Positions 43,762 to 51,354 of a DNA stretch of 51,354 bases are shown here, piece by piece. The notes beneath the pieces were generated by a model. That model was given only the letters and a program-made list of their open reading frames with translations, was not told the DNA's origin and did no database searches. Source of the DNA: Burkholderiales bacterium (GTDB taxonomy: Bacteria > Pseudomonadota > Gammaproteobacteria > Burkholderiales > SG8-41). How positions within the stretch are numbered: the first letter of the stretch is position 1; every line of letters begins with the position of its first letter. A program made the translations under genes and the position numbers. The stretch is from NCBI GenBank assembly GCA_020854035.1, contig JADZGE010000043.1:1-51354 (forward strand), written 5' to 3'.

Positions 43762-44737
43762 AGATGCGTGAAACGTGGACGCGCTCCGGCTTGCTGCTGT
43801 GCGTCGCGCTCGCGGCGGCCGGGGGCGCGGCGGCGCGGGAGACGGCGTGGCCGGCGAACCGGTTCGCATCATCGTGGGCTTCCCGCCCGGCGGCGGCGTG
43901 GACGTGGCGGCGCGGCTCCTCGGCCAGCGGCTCTCCGGAATCTGGGGGCAACCGGTCGTGGTGGAGAACCGCCCGGGCGCGGCGAGCGTGCTCGGCACGC
44001 GGCTCGCCGCGCGCGCGACACCCGACGGGCACAGCGTGCTCATCAACTCGAGCACCATGGTGGTGAACCAGATCGTCAATCCCGGCGCGGGCTACGACAT
44101 CGAGCGGGACCTCGTTCCCGTGATCAACGCCGCGTGGCAGCCGACCATCATCGTCGCGCGACCCGGGTTGCCGGTTGCGACGCTCGCGGACCTGATCGCG
44201 CTCTCGCGCGCGCGGAAGGCGAGTTTCGGCACGCCCGGTCAGGGCTCGATGCCGCATCTCGGCGCGGCGTACCTGTTCGGGATGCTCGCGAAAACCGATC
44301 TCCTGCACGTACCCTACGCCGGCGCCGCTCCCGCGCTGATCGCGGCGGCGTCCGGCCAGACCGACCTTGCGGTCGTGACGATGCCGCCCGCCGTGCCGCT
44401 CGTGAAGGCGGGCAGAGTCAAGGCGATCGCGGTCACGAGCGCCCGGCGCACGGGTGCGCTGCCCGCCGTGCCGACGGTGGCCGAAGCGGGCTTCCCGGGC
44501 TACGAAGTGAACGTGTTCTCCGGCTTCTTCATGCCGGCGGCGACCCCGAGGCCGGTCGTGCAGCGGTTCCGCGAGACGGTGCTGAAGGTGCTGGCGCTGC
44601 CGGACGTGCAGGAGCAGCTTGCCGTTCAGGGCTTCGAGCCGGCCGACCCGGCGCGCGAGGATTTCGCGCGGCTGGTCTCGGCCGAGATCGCGAAGTGGAC
44701 GAAGGTCGTGAAGGCGACCGGGTTCCGGCTCGAGTGA
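43758..44737 (+). pseudogene. TTT/Bug family solute-binding protein 11, frameshifted between signal peptide and mature domain
   Basis: ATG 43758, overlapping the GMC stop, encodes a perfect signal peptide (SGLLLCVALAAAGGAAA) in one frame. About 30 codons later, near 43845-43860, similarity jumps to the frame one base back (GEPVRIIVGFPPGGGVDVAARL), which then runs unbroken to 44737 with ATPDGHSVL, LHVPYAGAAPA and GFPGYEVNVFSG. Adding one base around 43850 restores a single 326-residue gene. A start at 43775 in the second frame would give an Arg/Gly-rich N-terminus with no signal peptide. A recent indel or a sequencing error is the likely cause. Confidence 0.8.
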
Positions 44738-44804
44738 TCGTGCCGCGGGCGCGGTGGCGGCGTTGCCGGAGGACGGAATTTCAACGATGACAAGGAGGGG
44801 TCGA

Positions 44805-45782
44805 ATGCTACGCACAAGCGGATCGATCGTCGCCATGCTGGCCGTTTTCGCGCTGCCCGGGGGAGCCACGGCGGCGGATGCCTACCCGTCGCGGCCGATA
44901 CGGATCATCGTGCCGTTCGCGCCCGGCGGCGGCACCGACATGGTGGCGCGCGTGATCGCGCCGCGGCTCTCCGAGCGGCTCGGCCGCTCGGTCGTGGTGG
45001 ATAACCGCGGCGGCGCGGGCGCGATCATCGGCACGGCGATGGCGGCGAAGGCGACGCCCGACGGCTACACGCTGCTCGTCTGCGATACCGCGCACACGAT
45101 ACAGCCGGTGCTGCAGCCGCTCGAATACGATCCGGTGAAGTCGTTCGCGCTGATCGCCTCGCTCGTGAAAGGGGACAGCGTGCTCGTCGTGCCGTCCAGC
45201 GTGGCGGCCGGCACGGTGCGGGAGTTCATCGCGCTGGCGAAGCAGAAACCCGGGCAGCTCATCGCGGGCACGGCCGGGGCCGGCAGCAGCGGGCACATGT
45301 CGCTGGAGCTCTTCAGGGTCATGGCCGGCATCGACGTCACCATGGCGCACTACAAGGGCGCCGGCGCGGCGACGATCGATCTCCTCGCCGGGCAGATCCA
45401 CCTTTCCAGCATCACGATCCAGGCGGCGGTGCCGCACATGAAATCGGGCCGGATCAAGGCCCTGGGCTCGAGTGGAGACAAGCGCAACCCCGTCCTCCCC
45501 GACGTTCCGACCGTGGCGGAGTCGGGGGTACCCGGCTACTACACGACCGGATGGCGCGGGATCATGGGGCCGGCGGGCATGCCCGCTGCGATACAGGCGA
45601 GGCTCGCGCAGGAGGTGAAGGCCATCGTCACCTCCGACGAAGTGAGGTCGCATTTCGCGAAGAACGCGATGGACGTCGATTACCGCGATCCGCGCGAATT
45701 CGCCGTGTACATCAACGACGAAATCAAGCGATGGTCCGGCGTCGTCCAGAAGGCCGGCATACGCCTCGACGGCAAGCAATAG
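44805..45782 (+). CDS. TTT/Bug family solute-binding protein 12
   Basis: A 325-residue canonical receptor; signal peptide MLRTSGSIVAMLAVFALPG ending near ATAADA. ATG at 44805 has AAGGAGGGG upstream, better than 44754 or 44787. Motifs: VPFAPGGGTDMVAR, ATPDGYTLLVCD, AHYKGAGAAT (AHYKG instead of HVPYKG), GVPGYYTTGWRG. It is 67 bases after Bug 11, same strand, convergent with Bug 13. Confidence 0.92.
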   Translation: MLRTSGSIVAMLAVFALPGGATAADAYPSRPIRIIVPFAPGGGTDMVARVIAPRLSERLGRSVVVDNRGGAGAIIGTAMAAKATPDGYTLLVCDTAHTIQPVLQPLEYDPVKSFALIASLVKGDSVLVVPSSVAAGTVREFIALAKQKPGQLIAGTAGAGSSGHMSLELFRVMAGIDVTMAHYKGAGAATIDLLAGQIHLSSITIQAAVPHMKSGRIKALGSSGDKRNPVLPDVPTVAESGVPGYYTTGWRGIMGPAGMPAAIQARLAQEVKAIVTSDEVRSHFAKNAMDVDYRDPREFAVYINDEIKRWSGVVQKAGIRLDGKQ

Positions 45783-45842
45783 GGGAACGGGCGCCGTTAC
45801 GCTCGCCGGTTCGAGGTTGTCGCCGGGGCGGCCGGCGGTAGC

Positions 45843-46841
45843 CTATTGGGGCTCGATGCCGGCCAGGCGAGCGAGTTCCCCCCAGTGCTTGAGGTCGTCC
45901 AGGAAGTTCTTCTGGAAGACGGCCGGCGGGTCTGCCACCGGCTGGTAGCCGCCCGCCGCGAGAAGGTCGCGGAGCGCGGGTGCCTTCACCGCTTCCGCCA
46001 CCGCGGCGTAAACGCGCTTCACGACATGAGGGGGCAGCTTCGCGGGCCCGAACCAGGCGTGCCAGCCCGTGTCCATCGCGAACCCGGGCAGTGCCGACTC
46101 GCCGATGGTCGGAACGTCCGGCAGCGCCGGCAGCCGTTTCGCGCCGCTGTAGCCGAGCGGCCGCACCCGGCCGGCCTTGAGGTGCGGCATCGCGATGACC
46201 ACCGGCACGACCATCGCCTGCACTTCGCCGCCGATCAACGCGGTCAGCGCGGGCCCCGCCCCCTTGTACGGCACGTGCAGCATCGCGATCCCGGCCTTCG
46301 ACATGAACCCGGTGGCGATGAGATGCAGCACGTTGCCGACGCCGGGCGAACTGAACGAGAGCTTGTGCTTCTTCGCGAGCGCGATGAGGTCGGTGACCGA
46401 TTTCACCGGCAGCGACGGATGGCAGGCGAGCAGCGCCCCCTGTCCCACCAACGGGTTGGTGATCGGCGTGAAATCCCGGCGCGTATCGAACGGCAACTTC
46501 AGGTGGGTGCCGGGATTGATGGCAAAGGCGACCGAGATGTGCATGAGCGTGTAGCCGTCCGGCGTGGCTCTCGCCAGCATTTCGGAGCCGATAATGGCAT
46601 TCGCCCCGCCGCGGTTGTCCACCACCACCGACTGCCCGAGCAGGCTCTCCACCCCTCGCGCGACCACCCTCGCGTTGGCGTCGGTCGCGCCACCGGGCGG
46701 GAAGGGGACGATCAGCCGGATCGGGCGCACGGGCCACGTTTCGGCCGCGCCGGCTTTCCCCGCCTGCGCTCCGGCCTCGTGCGCGAGCACGAACGCCCAG
46801 CATGCGAGCGCAGCAAACGCGTATGACGTCCTGATGTTCAT
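45843..46841 (-). CDS. TTT/Bug family solute-binding protein 13
   Basis: A 332-residue canonical receptor. I start at ATG 46841, as GAGGAGG ends six bases upstream, rather than 46865. The signal peptide ends near AHEAGAQA. Motifs: VPFPPGGATDANAR, ATPDGYTLMHIS, LHVPYKGAGPA, LPGFAMDTGWHAW. It lies just downstream (same strand) of the aconitase remnant. Its ligand is unknown; a former link to citrate or aconitate metabolism is conceivable from the neighbour. Confidence 0.91.
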   Translation of the reverse strand: MNIRTSYAFAALACWAFVLAHEAGAQAGKAGAAETWPVRPIRLIVPFPPGGATDANARVVARGVESLLGQSVVVDNRGGANAIIGSEMLARATPDGYTLMHISVAFAINPGTHLKLPFDTRRDFTPITNPLVGQGALLACHPSLPVKSVTDLIALAKKHKLSFSSPGVGNVLHLIATGFMSKAGIAMLHVPYKGAGPALTALIGGEVQAMVVPVVIAMPHLKAGRVRPLGYSGAKRLPALPDVPTIGESALPGFAMDTGWHAWFGPAKLPPHVVKRVYAAVAEAVKAPALRDLLAAGGYQPVADPPAVFQKNFLDDLKHWGELARLAGIEPQ

Positions 46842-46868
46842 CTCCATCCTCCTCGATTGCGCCATGTC

Positions 46869-47414
46869 TTATTGCGCACAATCTTGTCCGATGTTGTTGA
46901 AGTCGGCCGGGGCAACGCCCAGCGCGTGCAGGTGGCGGCCGGCAGGAGAATCCGGCCTGATATCGCCGATCGGGCTCATTTGATCGATCGTGACCGACAC
47001 GCCGAGGAGCGCGAGCGCGCGGGCATCCCGGAACTCGCGCAGGCCGGCGGCGAGCATCACGCCGGGATTGGAGGTGTCGGGGCAGGAGGTAATGGCGGCG
47101 ATGACGATGGCGCCATCCTGTGCTCCCTCGCGCTCGCCTTCCACCATCCGCCTTTTTCCTGTCGCCTTCGCATAACTCCCCTCCGCCACGGGTTTTGCCA
47201 GGATTTCCCGGAAGCGCGGGGCGAGTTCGGCGAGAGGAATGCGGTCCCGCGGGCGCTTCGGTCCCGCGACGTTCGGGACGATCGCCGAGAGATCGAGCGC
47301 CAGCGCTTCGCCGTGGTCGATGGCACGCGGCAGGACGGGGCCCAGCATGCCCTGCTGGCGGTAGTAGGCCTCCGTCGCCGCGACCTGCTCGCCGAAACGT
47401 CGTGAACGGTCCAT
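46869..47414 (-). pseudogene. Aconitate hydratase remnant with internal deletion
   Basis: The 181-codon frame matches pieces of the aconitase A/IRP family. EQVAATEAYYRQQG, DLSAIVPNVAGPKRPRDRIPL and VIAAITSCPDTSNPGVMLAAG come from the central region (SCTNTSNP, with the first cluster Cys, in intact enzymes). The sequence then jumps directly to VSVTIDQMSPIGDIRPDSPA and GVAPADFNNIG from the C-terminal swivel domain. Roughly 200 residues between these blocks, the N-terminal third and the C-terminus are missing. It cannot form an active enzyme; the two other cluster Cys are gone. Confidence 0.8.
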
Positions 47415-47567
47415 CCACGCGAATCATAATCGCTCACCACGACGCGAATTGCACTGCGCTCGACCCGCCTGTTGTCTTCGGACCCTCCAAATCCCGCGCC
47501 GCGCTGAGAGTGCATGGCCTCGCGCCAGCGTTGCTGAAGTTGTGCTGGCGATGGCAGCGACTTCGAG

Positions 47568-47708
47568 TCAGCTATTGCAAAGTGCAGGGAAGCGCCGCCT
47601 GACGCCTGAGTAGATGTCCGACAGATAATGCTCACCGTTGCCAAGAAATGCAAACCTTGTCTTGACCAGGTTGTGGTACAGCCTTTCGATCCGCTCCCGG
47701 TTGGTCAT
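47568..47708 (-). CDS. Small ORF, 46 residues, in a low-GC stretch
   Basis: ATG 47708 opens MTNRERIERLYHNLVKTRF followed by GNGEHYLSDIYSGVRRRFPA and LCNS before TGA. Composition is protein-like and unlike the Ala/Arg-rich shadow frames of this genome. The tail (VRRRFPALC) hints at the start of a longer nuclease- or winged-helix-associated domain that has been cut, but I cannot name a family. If it is not real, 47415-47732 (318 bases) holds no gene. Confidence 0.3.
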   Translation of the reverse strand: MTNRERIERLYHNLVKTRFAFLGNGEHYLSDIYSGVRRRFPALCNS

Positions 47709-47732
47709 TCGTGCTGAATGCGCAAGATGGGT

Positions 47733-48005
47733 TCAGTTCGCTGGTGTCTCCGGGATCACGTGCTCTTCGCGAGCGGTGCGGTAGAGGAACTCCGGTGCGA
47801 GGTCCGCCCCGTTCGGCCACGTCACCGTTTCAAGTTCCGGGTGGACCGATACTCTGCAAAAAAGCGCCTCCTCCCTCAGCGGTTCGAACATTGGCCCCCA
47901 CAAATGCTCGCTCAGGTCAACGGTTCCGCAGACCCCATCTGCAAATCGGACCCACAGCCTGTACTGTTCGAGAGGTCTTACCTCGACCACTTTCGGAATC
48001 ATCAT
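47733..48005 (-). CDS. DUF2442 domain-containing protein
   Basis: A 90-residue protein of the DUF2442 type: PKVVEVRPLEQYRLWVRFAD, then GVCGTVDLSEHLWGPMFEPL and a tail VTWPNGADLAPEFLYRTA are the typical strands and the WPNGxDLxPE block. It follows the DUF4160 gene with no gap on the same strand. DUF4160-DUF2442 pairs recur next to each other in bacteria and have been suspected of being toxin-antitoxin-like; the function is not established here. The region is lower in GC than its surroundings. Confidence 0.85.
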   Translation of the reverse strand: MMIPKVVEVRPLEQYRLWVRFADGVCGTVDLSEHLWGPMFEPLREEALFCRVSVHPELETVTWPNGADLAPEFLYRTAREEHVIPETPAN

Positions 48006-48266
48006 TCACTCCAGCGGTTCTATCCTGTTCAAGGGTTGACTGGCCTGTGCGCGACTCCAGTCCTCCATCAACTCCGTCTGATGGAGGGAACGCCACTCCT
48101 CGACGAGCCGCAGAGTCCGAGTGCCCAGGCTGCCATCGAGTATTGTACCGTCATCTATCCGGACAGATGCCTGGTCGGCGCCGTACTTGGCATGAAAATG
48201 CGGCGGGGCATGGTCGTTGTAGTACATCGCGATGATGATTCCGAAGAAGCGGCTGAGTTCTGGGAT
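48006..48266 (-). CDS. DUF4160 domain-containing protein, start codon unclear (ATC or internal ATG 48227)
   Basis: The conserved N-terminus of DUF4160 (family pattern PxxSRFFGIIIxMYYNDHxPPHFHA) is fully readable from 48266, as PELSRFFGIIIAMYYNDHAP. The codon at the expected start is ATC, not ATG, with GGGAG just upstream. No ATG, GTG or TTG precedes it in frame before a stop. Starting at ATG 48227 would give 73 residues and cut off the first strand. Either ATC is used as a rare start, or the gene lost its start by mutation. It adjoins the DUF2442 gene. Confidence 0.7.
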   Translation of the reverse strand: MPELSRFFGIIIAMYYNDHAPPHFHAKYGADQASVRIDDGTILDGSLGTRTLRLVEEWRSLHQTELMEDWSRAQASQPLNRIEPLE

Positions 48267-48356
48267 TCCCGCTCCCGGAATCGGAAACCACCAATCTACA
48301 GCGCGCCGCAGCCGCGACAGAGTAACGACCGCATGCCGCCGCTCGCGCGCCGTCGA

Positions 48357-48890
48357 TCACCAGGTCGGCGGCTTGGGATTCGCGCGCGAGGCTTCCAGCG
48401 ACTTCAACTGCGGCCCGGGGGCCATCGGGCGTGAGCGCTGTCCCGGCTCAAGCTGGTCCATGTCGCAGAAGAGTTCCACCAGGTAGCCGTCGGGGTCGGG
48501 GAACTCGACGCTGGTGTGCCCGCCCAGCCGCCGGCGCCCTTCGAACTCGATCGGTATCCCGCGCTCCTTCAGCCACTCGCGGATGGCGAACAGTTCGTCC
48601 ATGTTGTCGACCTGCAGCGCGAAGTGGTGCAGTCTCACCGCACCGTGGGAGGGCTGCTCCGCGTTCGGTCCGTCCGAGGGAAAGAGGCCGATCGTATGGT
48701 GGTCGCCGATGCCGGTGAGAAAGGTCCCGCCCGTGTCCTGGCGGTCCGATACCCGGAAGTTGAGCACTTCGGTGTAGAACTTGACCGAGCGCTCGATGTC
48801 CCGCACCTGCAGCACGATGTGGCCCAGCTTCTTCACGCGCACGGGGCTCGGCCGGGTGGCCGGACCGGCCTTGTTTTCGACTTGATCCAT
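48357..48890 (-). CDS. VOC (glyoxalase/dioxygenase-type) family metalloprotein
   Basis: A 177-residue protein with two beta-alpha-beta-beta-beta modules. The metal-ligand positions are visible: LGHIVLQVRD (His), LHHFALQVDN (His) and DGYLVELF (Glu), with HTSVEFPDPDG before it. Such folds include extradiol dioxygenases, glyoxalases and epimerases; none can be chosen here. ATG 48890 has GAGGAGA upstream. The C-terminal 30 residues are Pro/Arg-rich and extra. It is on the same strand as the aldehyde dehydrogenase, 192 bases downstream of it. Confidence 0.88.
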   Translation of the reverse strand: MDQVENKAGPATRPSPVRVKKLGHIVLQVRDIERSVKFYTEVLNFRVSDRQDTGGTFLTGIGDHHTIGLFPSDGPNAEQPSHGAVRLHHFALQVDNMDELFAIREWLKERGIPIEFEGRRRLGGHTSVEFPDPDGYLVELFCDMDQLEPGQRSRPMAPGPQLKSLEASRANPKPPTW

Positions 48891-49082
48891 TCAAGTCTCC
48901 TCGGATTGCCGCGGCCGCCGCCGCTCGGGCGTGTCTAGCGTACCGCCCGGCAGGGCCGGTTGCAACCCCACGGGAGAGGCCATGGTCCGCCGGCCGGAGA
49001 CAGGGAGGTCGCGTCCTGCGATAACCGGGGCGCTCGCGCCAACGACCGCCCGCGGGCCGCATCCCGCGGCGGCGTGGATCGT

Positions 49083-50582
49083 TCAGCGCAGGATGAAGGG
49101 GTTCGGGATCTCGGTGGCGGTTGAAATCCAGATGCTCTTCGTCTGCAGGTACTCGCGGATCATGTCCTGGCCGCTTTCGCGGCCGAGCCCGCTTCTCTTG
49201 TAGCCGCCGAAGGGCGAGAGGTAGGACACCGCGCGGTAGGTATTGACCCACACCGTTCCAGCCTGCAGCCGCTCCGACATGGCGAGCGCGCGGCGCATGC
49301 TCTGCGTCCAGACGCCCGCCGCGAGCCCGTAGACCACGTCGTTGCCGATGGCGACGGCCTCGTCTTCGTCCCGGAACGGGATCACGGACAGCACCGGGCC
49401 GAACACTTCCTCCTGCGCGATGCGCATCGAGTTCTTCACGCCGGTGAAGATCGTCGGCTCCACGAACCACCCGTCGCCGCATTCCGGGCGCGAGGCCTTG
49501 CCGCCGCCCAGTACGGGCTTCGCTCCTTCGCCTTTCGCGATGTCGATGTAATCGAGGATCTTCCGGTACTGCGGCGGATTGGTGACCGGTCCGACCTGCG
49601 TCTCCATGCTCATGGGGTTGCCCATGCGCGCCGTCTTCCCCAGCGCGACGAGCTTTTCGACGAATTCGTCGTGGACGCTCTCCTGCACCAGCAGCCGCGA
49701 TCCGGCGATGCAGGTCTGGCCGGTCGCCGCGAAGATGCCGGAGATGACGCCCTTCACGGCGTTCTCCATGTGCGCGTCGTCGAACACGATGTTGGGCGAT
49801 TTGCCGCCGAGTTCCATCGTGACGCGCTTCAGGCCCTTCGCCGCGCTCTGGTAGATGAGCGTGCCCGTGCGATCGGAACCGGTGAAGGCCACCTTCGCGA
49901 CCAGCGGGTGCTCGACGAGCGGCATGCCGACTTCGGGACCGAAGCCGGTGACGACGTTGACGACGCCCGGAGGAAAGCCCGCCGCCTCGACGAGCTTCAT
50001 GAACTCGAGCACCGACGCGGAAGTGTACTCGGAAGGCTTCAGCACCACCGTGTTGCCCGCGGCGAGCGCGGGGGCGAGCTTCCACGCGGTGAGCAGCAGC
50101 GGAGAATTCCACGGCGTGATCGCCGCGACGACCCCGAGCGGCTCGTGGCGCGTGTAGTTCAGCATGTCGGGCTTGTCGGTGGGGATTACCGCGCCCTCGA
50201 TCTTGTCCGCGAGCCCGCCGTAATAGTAGTACCACTGCGCCATGTAGGCGGTCTGCACGCTCATCTCGGCGATGAGCTTCCCGTTGTCGCGCACCTCGAT
50301 CTCGGCGAGCGAGCGCGCCTGGTCGCCGATCAGATCCGCGAGCTTTCGCAGCAGCGCGCCGCGCTTCGTGGCGTTGAGCTTCGGCCACTCGCCGCCCGTG
50401 TAGGCCTTGTGCGCCGCGCGCACCGCGCGCTCGGCGTCCTGCGCGTTGCCCCGGGGTATCAGGGCCCACGGTTTTCCGGTGTAGGGGTTGTCGCTCGGGA
50501 AGGTCTCGCCCGAAGTACCATCGACCCACTCGCCGCCGATGAACATCTTGTACCGGGCCAGGGTGCCGGCCGGGGTGTCCAT
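49083..50582 (-). CDS. NAD(P)-dependent aldehyde dehydrogenase
   Basis: A 499-residue ALDH superfamily enzyme oxidising an aldehyde to a carboxylate. The general base is in VTMELGGKSPNIV (E257), the nucleophile in TGQTCIAGSR (C291), and cofactor contacts in ITPWNSPLLL and VLKPSEYTS; the C-terminal SPFGGYKRSGLGRE is typical. ATG 50582 chosen, with GAGGTG just upstream; GTG 50588 would add two residues. It is 18 bases after the ThDP-enzyme stop, so decarboxylation to an aldehyde followed by its oxidation is a natural reading of the pair. Confidence 0.94.
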   Translation of the reverse strand: MDTPAGTLARYKMFIGGEWVDGTSGETFPSDNPYTGKPWALIPRGNAQDAERAVRAAHKAYTGGEWPKLNATKRGALLRKLADLIGDQARSLAEIEVRDNGKLIAEMSVQTAYMAQWYYYYGGLADKIEGAVIPTDKPDMLNYTRHEPLGVVAAITPWNSPLLLTAWKLAPALAAGNTVVLKPSEYTSASVLEFMKLVEAAGFPPGVVNVVTGFGPEVGMPLVEHPLVAKVAFTGSDRTGTLIYQSAAKGLKRVTMELGGKSPNIVFDDAHMENAVKGVISGIFAATGQTCIAGSRLLVQESVHDEFVEKLVALGKTARMGNPMSMETQVGPVTNPPQYRKILDYIDIAKGEGAKPVLGGGKASRPECGDGWFVEPTIFTGVKNSMRIAQEEVFGPVLSVIPFRDEDEAVAIGNDVVYGLAAGVWTQSMRRALAMSERLQAGTVWVNTYRAVSYLSPFGGYKRSGLGRESGQDMIREYLQTKSIWISTATEIPNPFILR

Positions 50583-50600
50583 GATCACCTCACTCGCCCG

Positions 50601-51203
50601 TCATTCGTGGGCCTTGCTGCCCAGCAACGCCTCCCGGAAACGGTTCTTGATCGCCACGCCGTCGCGCAGGCGGGGCAGGACCATTTCCAGGCGCGCGGAG
50701 GCAACCTTCACCGACGCGAAAATCGGGCCAGGCTGCCGATAGAAACGGGGAATCCACCTCTCCAGCCGGACGGCGTCGTAGATCGTGCCGGCCGAGCGGA
50801 ATCCCGCGCCCTTCGCCATGGCGGGGAGATCGACGCCGAACCGCGTATGCGTCGCCTGCATGCCGGTCTCGCCGTAGGCCTCGTTGTCCAGCACGATAAC
50901 CGCCATGTTGCGCGGCTGCTGCACCGCGATCGTTGCGAGCGAGCCGAGTCCCATCAGCAGGTCGCCGTCGCCGGTTATCACCAGTACCCGCCGGCGTGGC
51001 TGCGCGAGGGCGAGGCCGAGCCCGATCATGGCCGCGCCGCCCATGCCGCCCCAGTTCGCGAAATCGAGCGCCGCGTCGCCGGCGGCCGCGGTGTCCCAGG
51101 TCGGCGCGCCGAGCCCGGGCACGACGAGCGCATCGCCGCGCTCACTCAGGATGTCGGAGACCACTTGACGCCGGTCGAGCGTCGGTTTCAAGTGCTTGGG
51201 CAT
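50601..51203 (-). CDS. ThDP-dependent decarboxylase, C-terminal (beta) subunit, sulfopyruvate/phosphonopyruvate decarboxylase-like
   Basis: A 200-residue protein consisting only of a thiamin-diphosphate PP-binding domain. The motif GDGDLLMGLGSLATI begins at residue 78 and its Asn is at 107 (LDNEAYGETG). WGGMGGAAMIGLGLA precedes it. It resembles the beta subunit of sulfopyruvate decarboxylase (ComE) and phosphonopyruvate decarboxylase C-termini. The Pyr-domain (alpha) partner with the catalytic Glu is not in the window; the 151 bases upstream are non-coding, so it may be further away. The aldehyde product would feed the adjacent aldehyde dehydrogenase (inference). Confidence 0.85.
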   Translation of the reverse strand: MPKHLKPTLDRRQVVSDILSERGDALVVPGLGAPTWDTAAAGDAALDFANWGGMGGAAMIGLGLALAQPRRRVLVITGDGDLLMGLGSLATIAVQQPRNMAVIVLDNEAYGETGMQATHTRFGVDLPAMAKGAGFRSAGTIYDAVRLERWIPRFYRQPGPIFASVKVASARLEMVLPRLRDGVAIKNRFREALLGSKAHE

Positions 51204-51228
51204 GGTATCGAATTCCAGTTATGTGCTC

Positions 51229-51354
51229 GGTCAAGTTCCCGACGCCATCTCATGCTCATACGGTGCGCGCCACCGGGGGTCGCATCCCCGCAAGCGGGGC
51301 CCCTGCTCCGCCCCTCGGCGCGTTGCCTCGATCGCCTGCGGTCAAGTTCCCGAC
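51229..51354. repeat. 15-bp direct repeat (two copies, 111-base period) at the window end
   Basis: GGTCAAGTTCCCGAC occurs at 51229-51243 and again at 51340-51354, the very last bases. The 96 bases between contain a CCCCGCAAGCGGGG hairpin and no gene. A sequence break exactly at a repeat is typical of dispersed or tandem repeat families that stop assembly. The first copy also lies upstream of the ThDP-enzyme gene. Confidence 0.6.

Noticed and set aside
43758..43870. Programmed ribosomal frameshift in Bug 11
   Set aside because: No slippery heptamer or clear downstream structure at the junction, and no biological reason to put one between a signal peptide and its domain.
41380..44079. Long minus-strand frame across the racemase, GMC and Bug 11 region
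   Set aside because: It runs out of frame through the racemase gene and antisense to the GMC gene; no recognisable domain.

Overview
The window looks like chromosomal DNA from a GC-rich (roughly 70 percent) betaproteobacterium, probably of Burkholderiales type. The main reason is 13 tripartite tricarboxylate transporter (TTT/Bug, TctC-fold) periplasmic solute-binding proteins, a family that is hugely expanded in Bordetella, Cupriavidus and relatives. They are interleaved with six MmgE/PrpD-fold enzymes, three CaiB/BaiF CoA-transferases and assorted carboxylic-acid catabolic enzymes. No TctA or TctB membrane subunit, rRNA, tRNA, CRISPR array or intact transposon was seen.

Layout. 1-8.0 kb: Bug and MmgE/PrpD genes in alternating orientation, plus a DHDPS/NAL-fold lyase. 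8.1-15.6 kb: a plus-strand run of MmgE/PrpD, a TcuA-like flavoprotein, an amidohydrolase, two tandem isocitrate/isopropylmalate-dehydrogenase-like paralogues and a Bug protein. 15.7-22.1 kb: two Bug genes flanking a tiny thioredoxin-like ORF with an in-frame UGA, then a conserved exported protein, a double cyclic-nucleotide-domain protein, a small membrane protein, a class II glutamine amidotransferase and a CaiB. 22.3-26.9 kb: two Bug genes, then a minus-strand Bug-MmgE operon. 27.0-37.0 kb: a likely CoA-thioester catabolic operon (class I CoA-transferase, GntR regulator, acyl-CoA dehydrogenase, CitE-like lyase, interrupted CaiB, Bug, MmgE, enoyl-CoA hydratase, CaiB), starting from an AT-rich divergent promoter/operator.

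37.1-40.9 kb: a GrdE-like/GrdB-like pair of the glycine/sarcosine/betaine/D-proline reductase family. The GrdB reading frame crosses a UGA that falls exactly at the family's selenocysteine site and is followed by a SECIS-like hairpin, so this organism probably inserts selenocysteine. That makes the second in-frame UGA (16766-16768, minus strand), next to a thioredoxin-type Cys motif and also followed by a hairpin, worth testing as a new mini-selenoprotein. 41-46.8 kb: a proline racemase/4-hydroxyproline epimerase, a GMC oxidoreductase and three Bug genes, one frameshifted. 46.9-48.4 kb: a decayed, lower-GC stretch with an aconitase remnant, a 46-residue ORF and a DUF2442-DUF4160 pair. 48.4-51.2 kb: a VOC protein, an aldehyde dehydrogenase and a ThDP-dependent half-enzyme. 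The window ends in a short direct repeat.

The overall picture is uptake and CoA-dependent or dehydratase-type degradation of unknown organic (di/tri)carboxylates. Several enzymes have lost the usual catalytic residue of their family (both IDH-like paralogues, the class I CoA-transferase, one CaiB, the amidohydrolase and the GrdE-like protein), so substrate names carried over from relatives would be unsafe.
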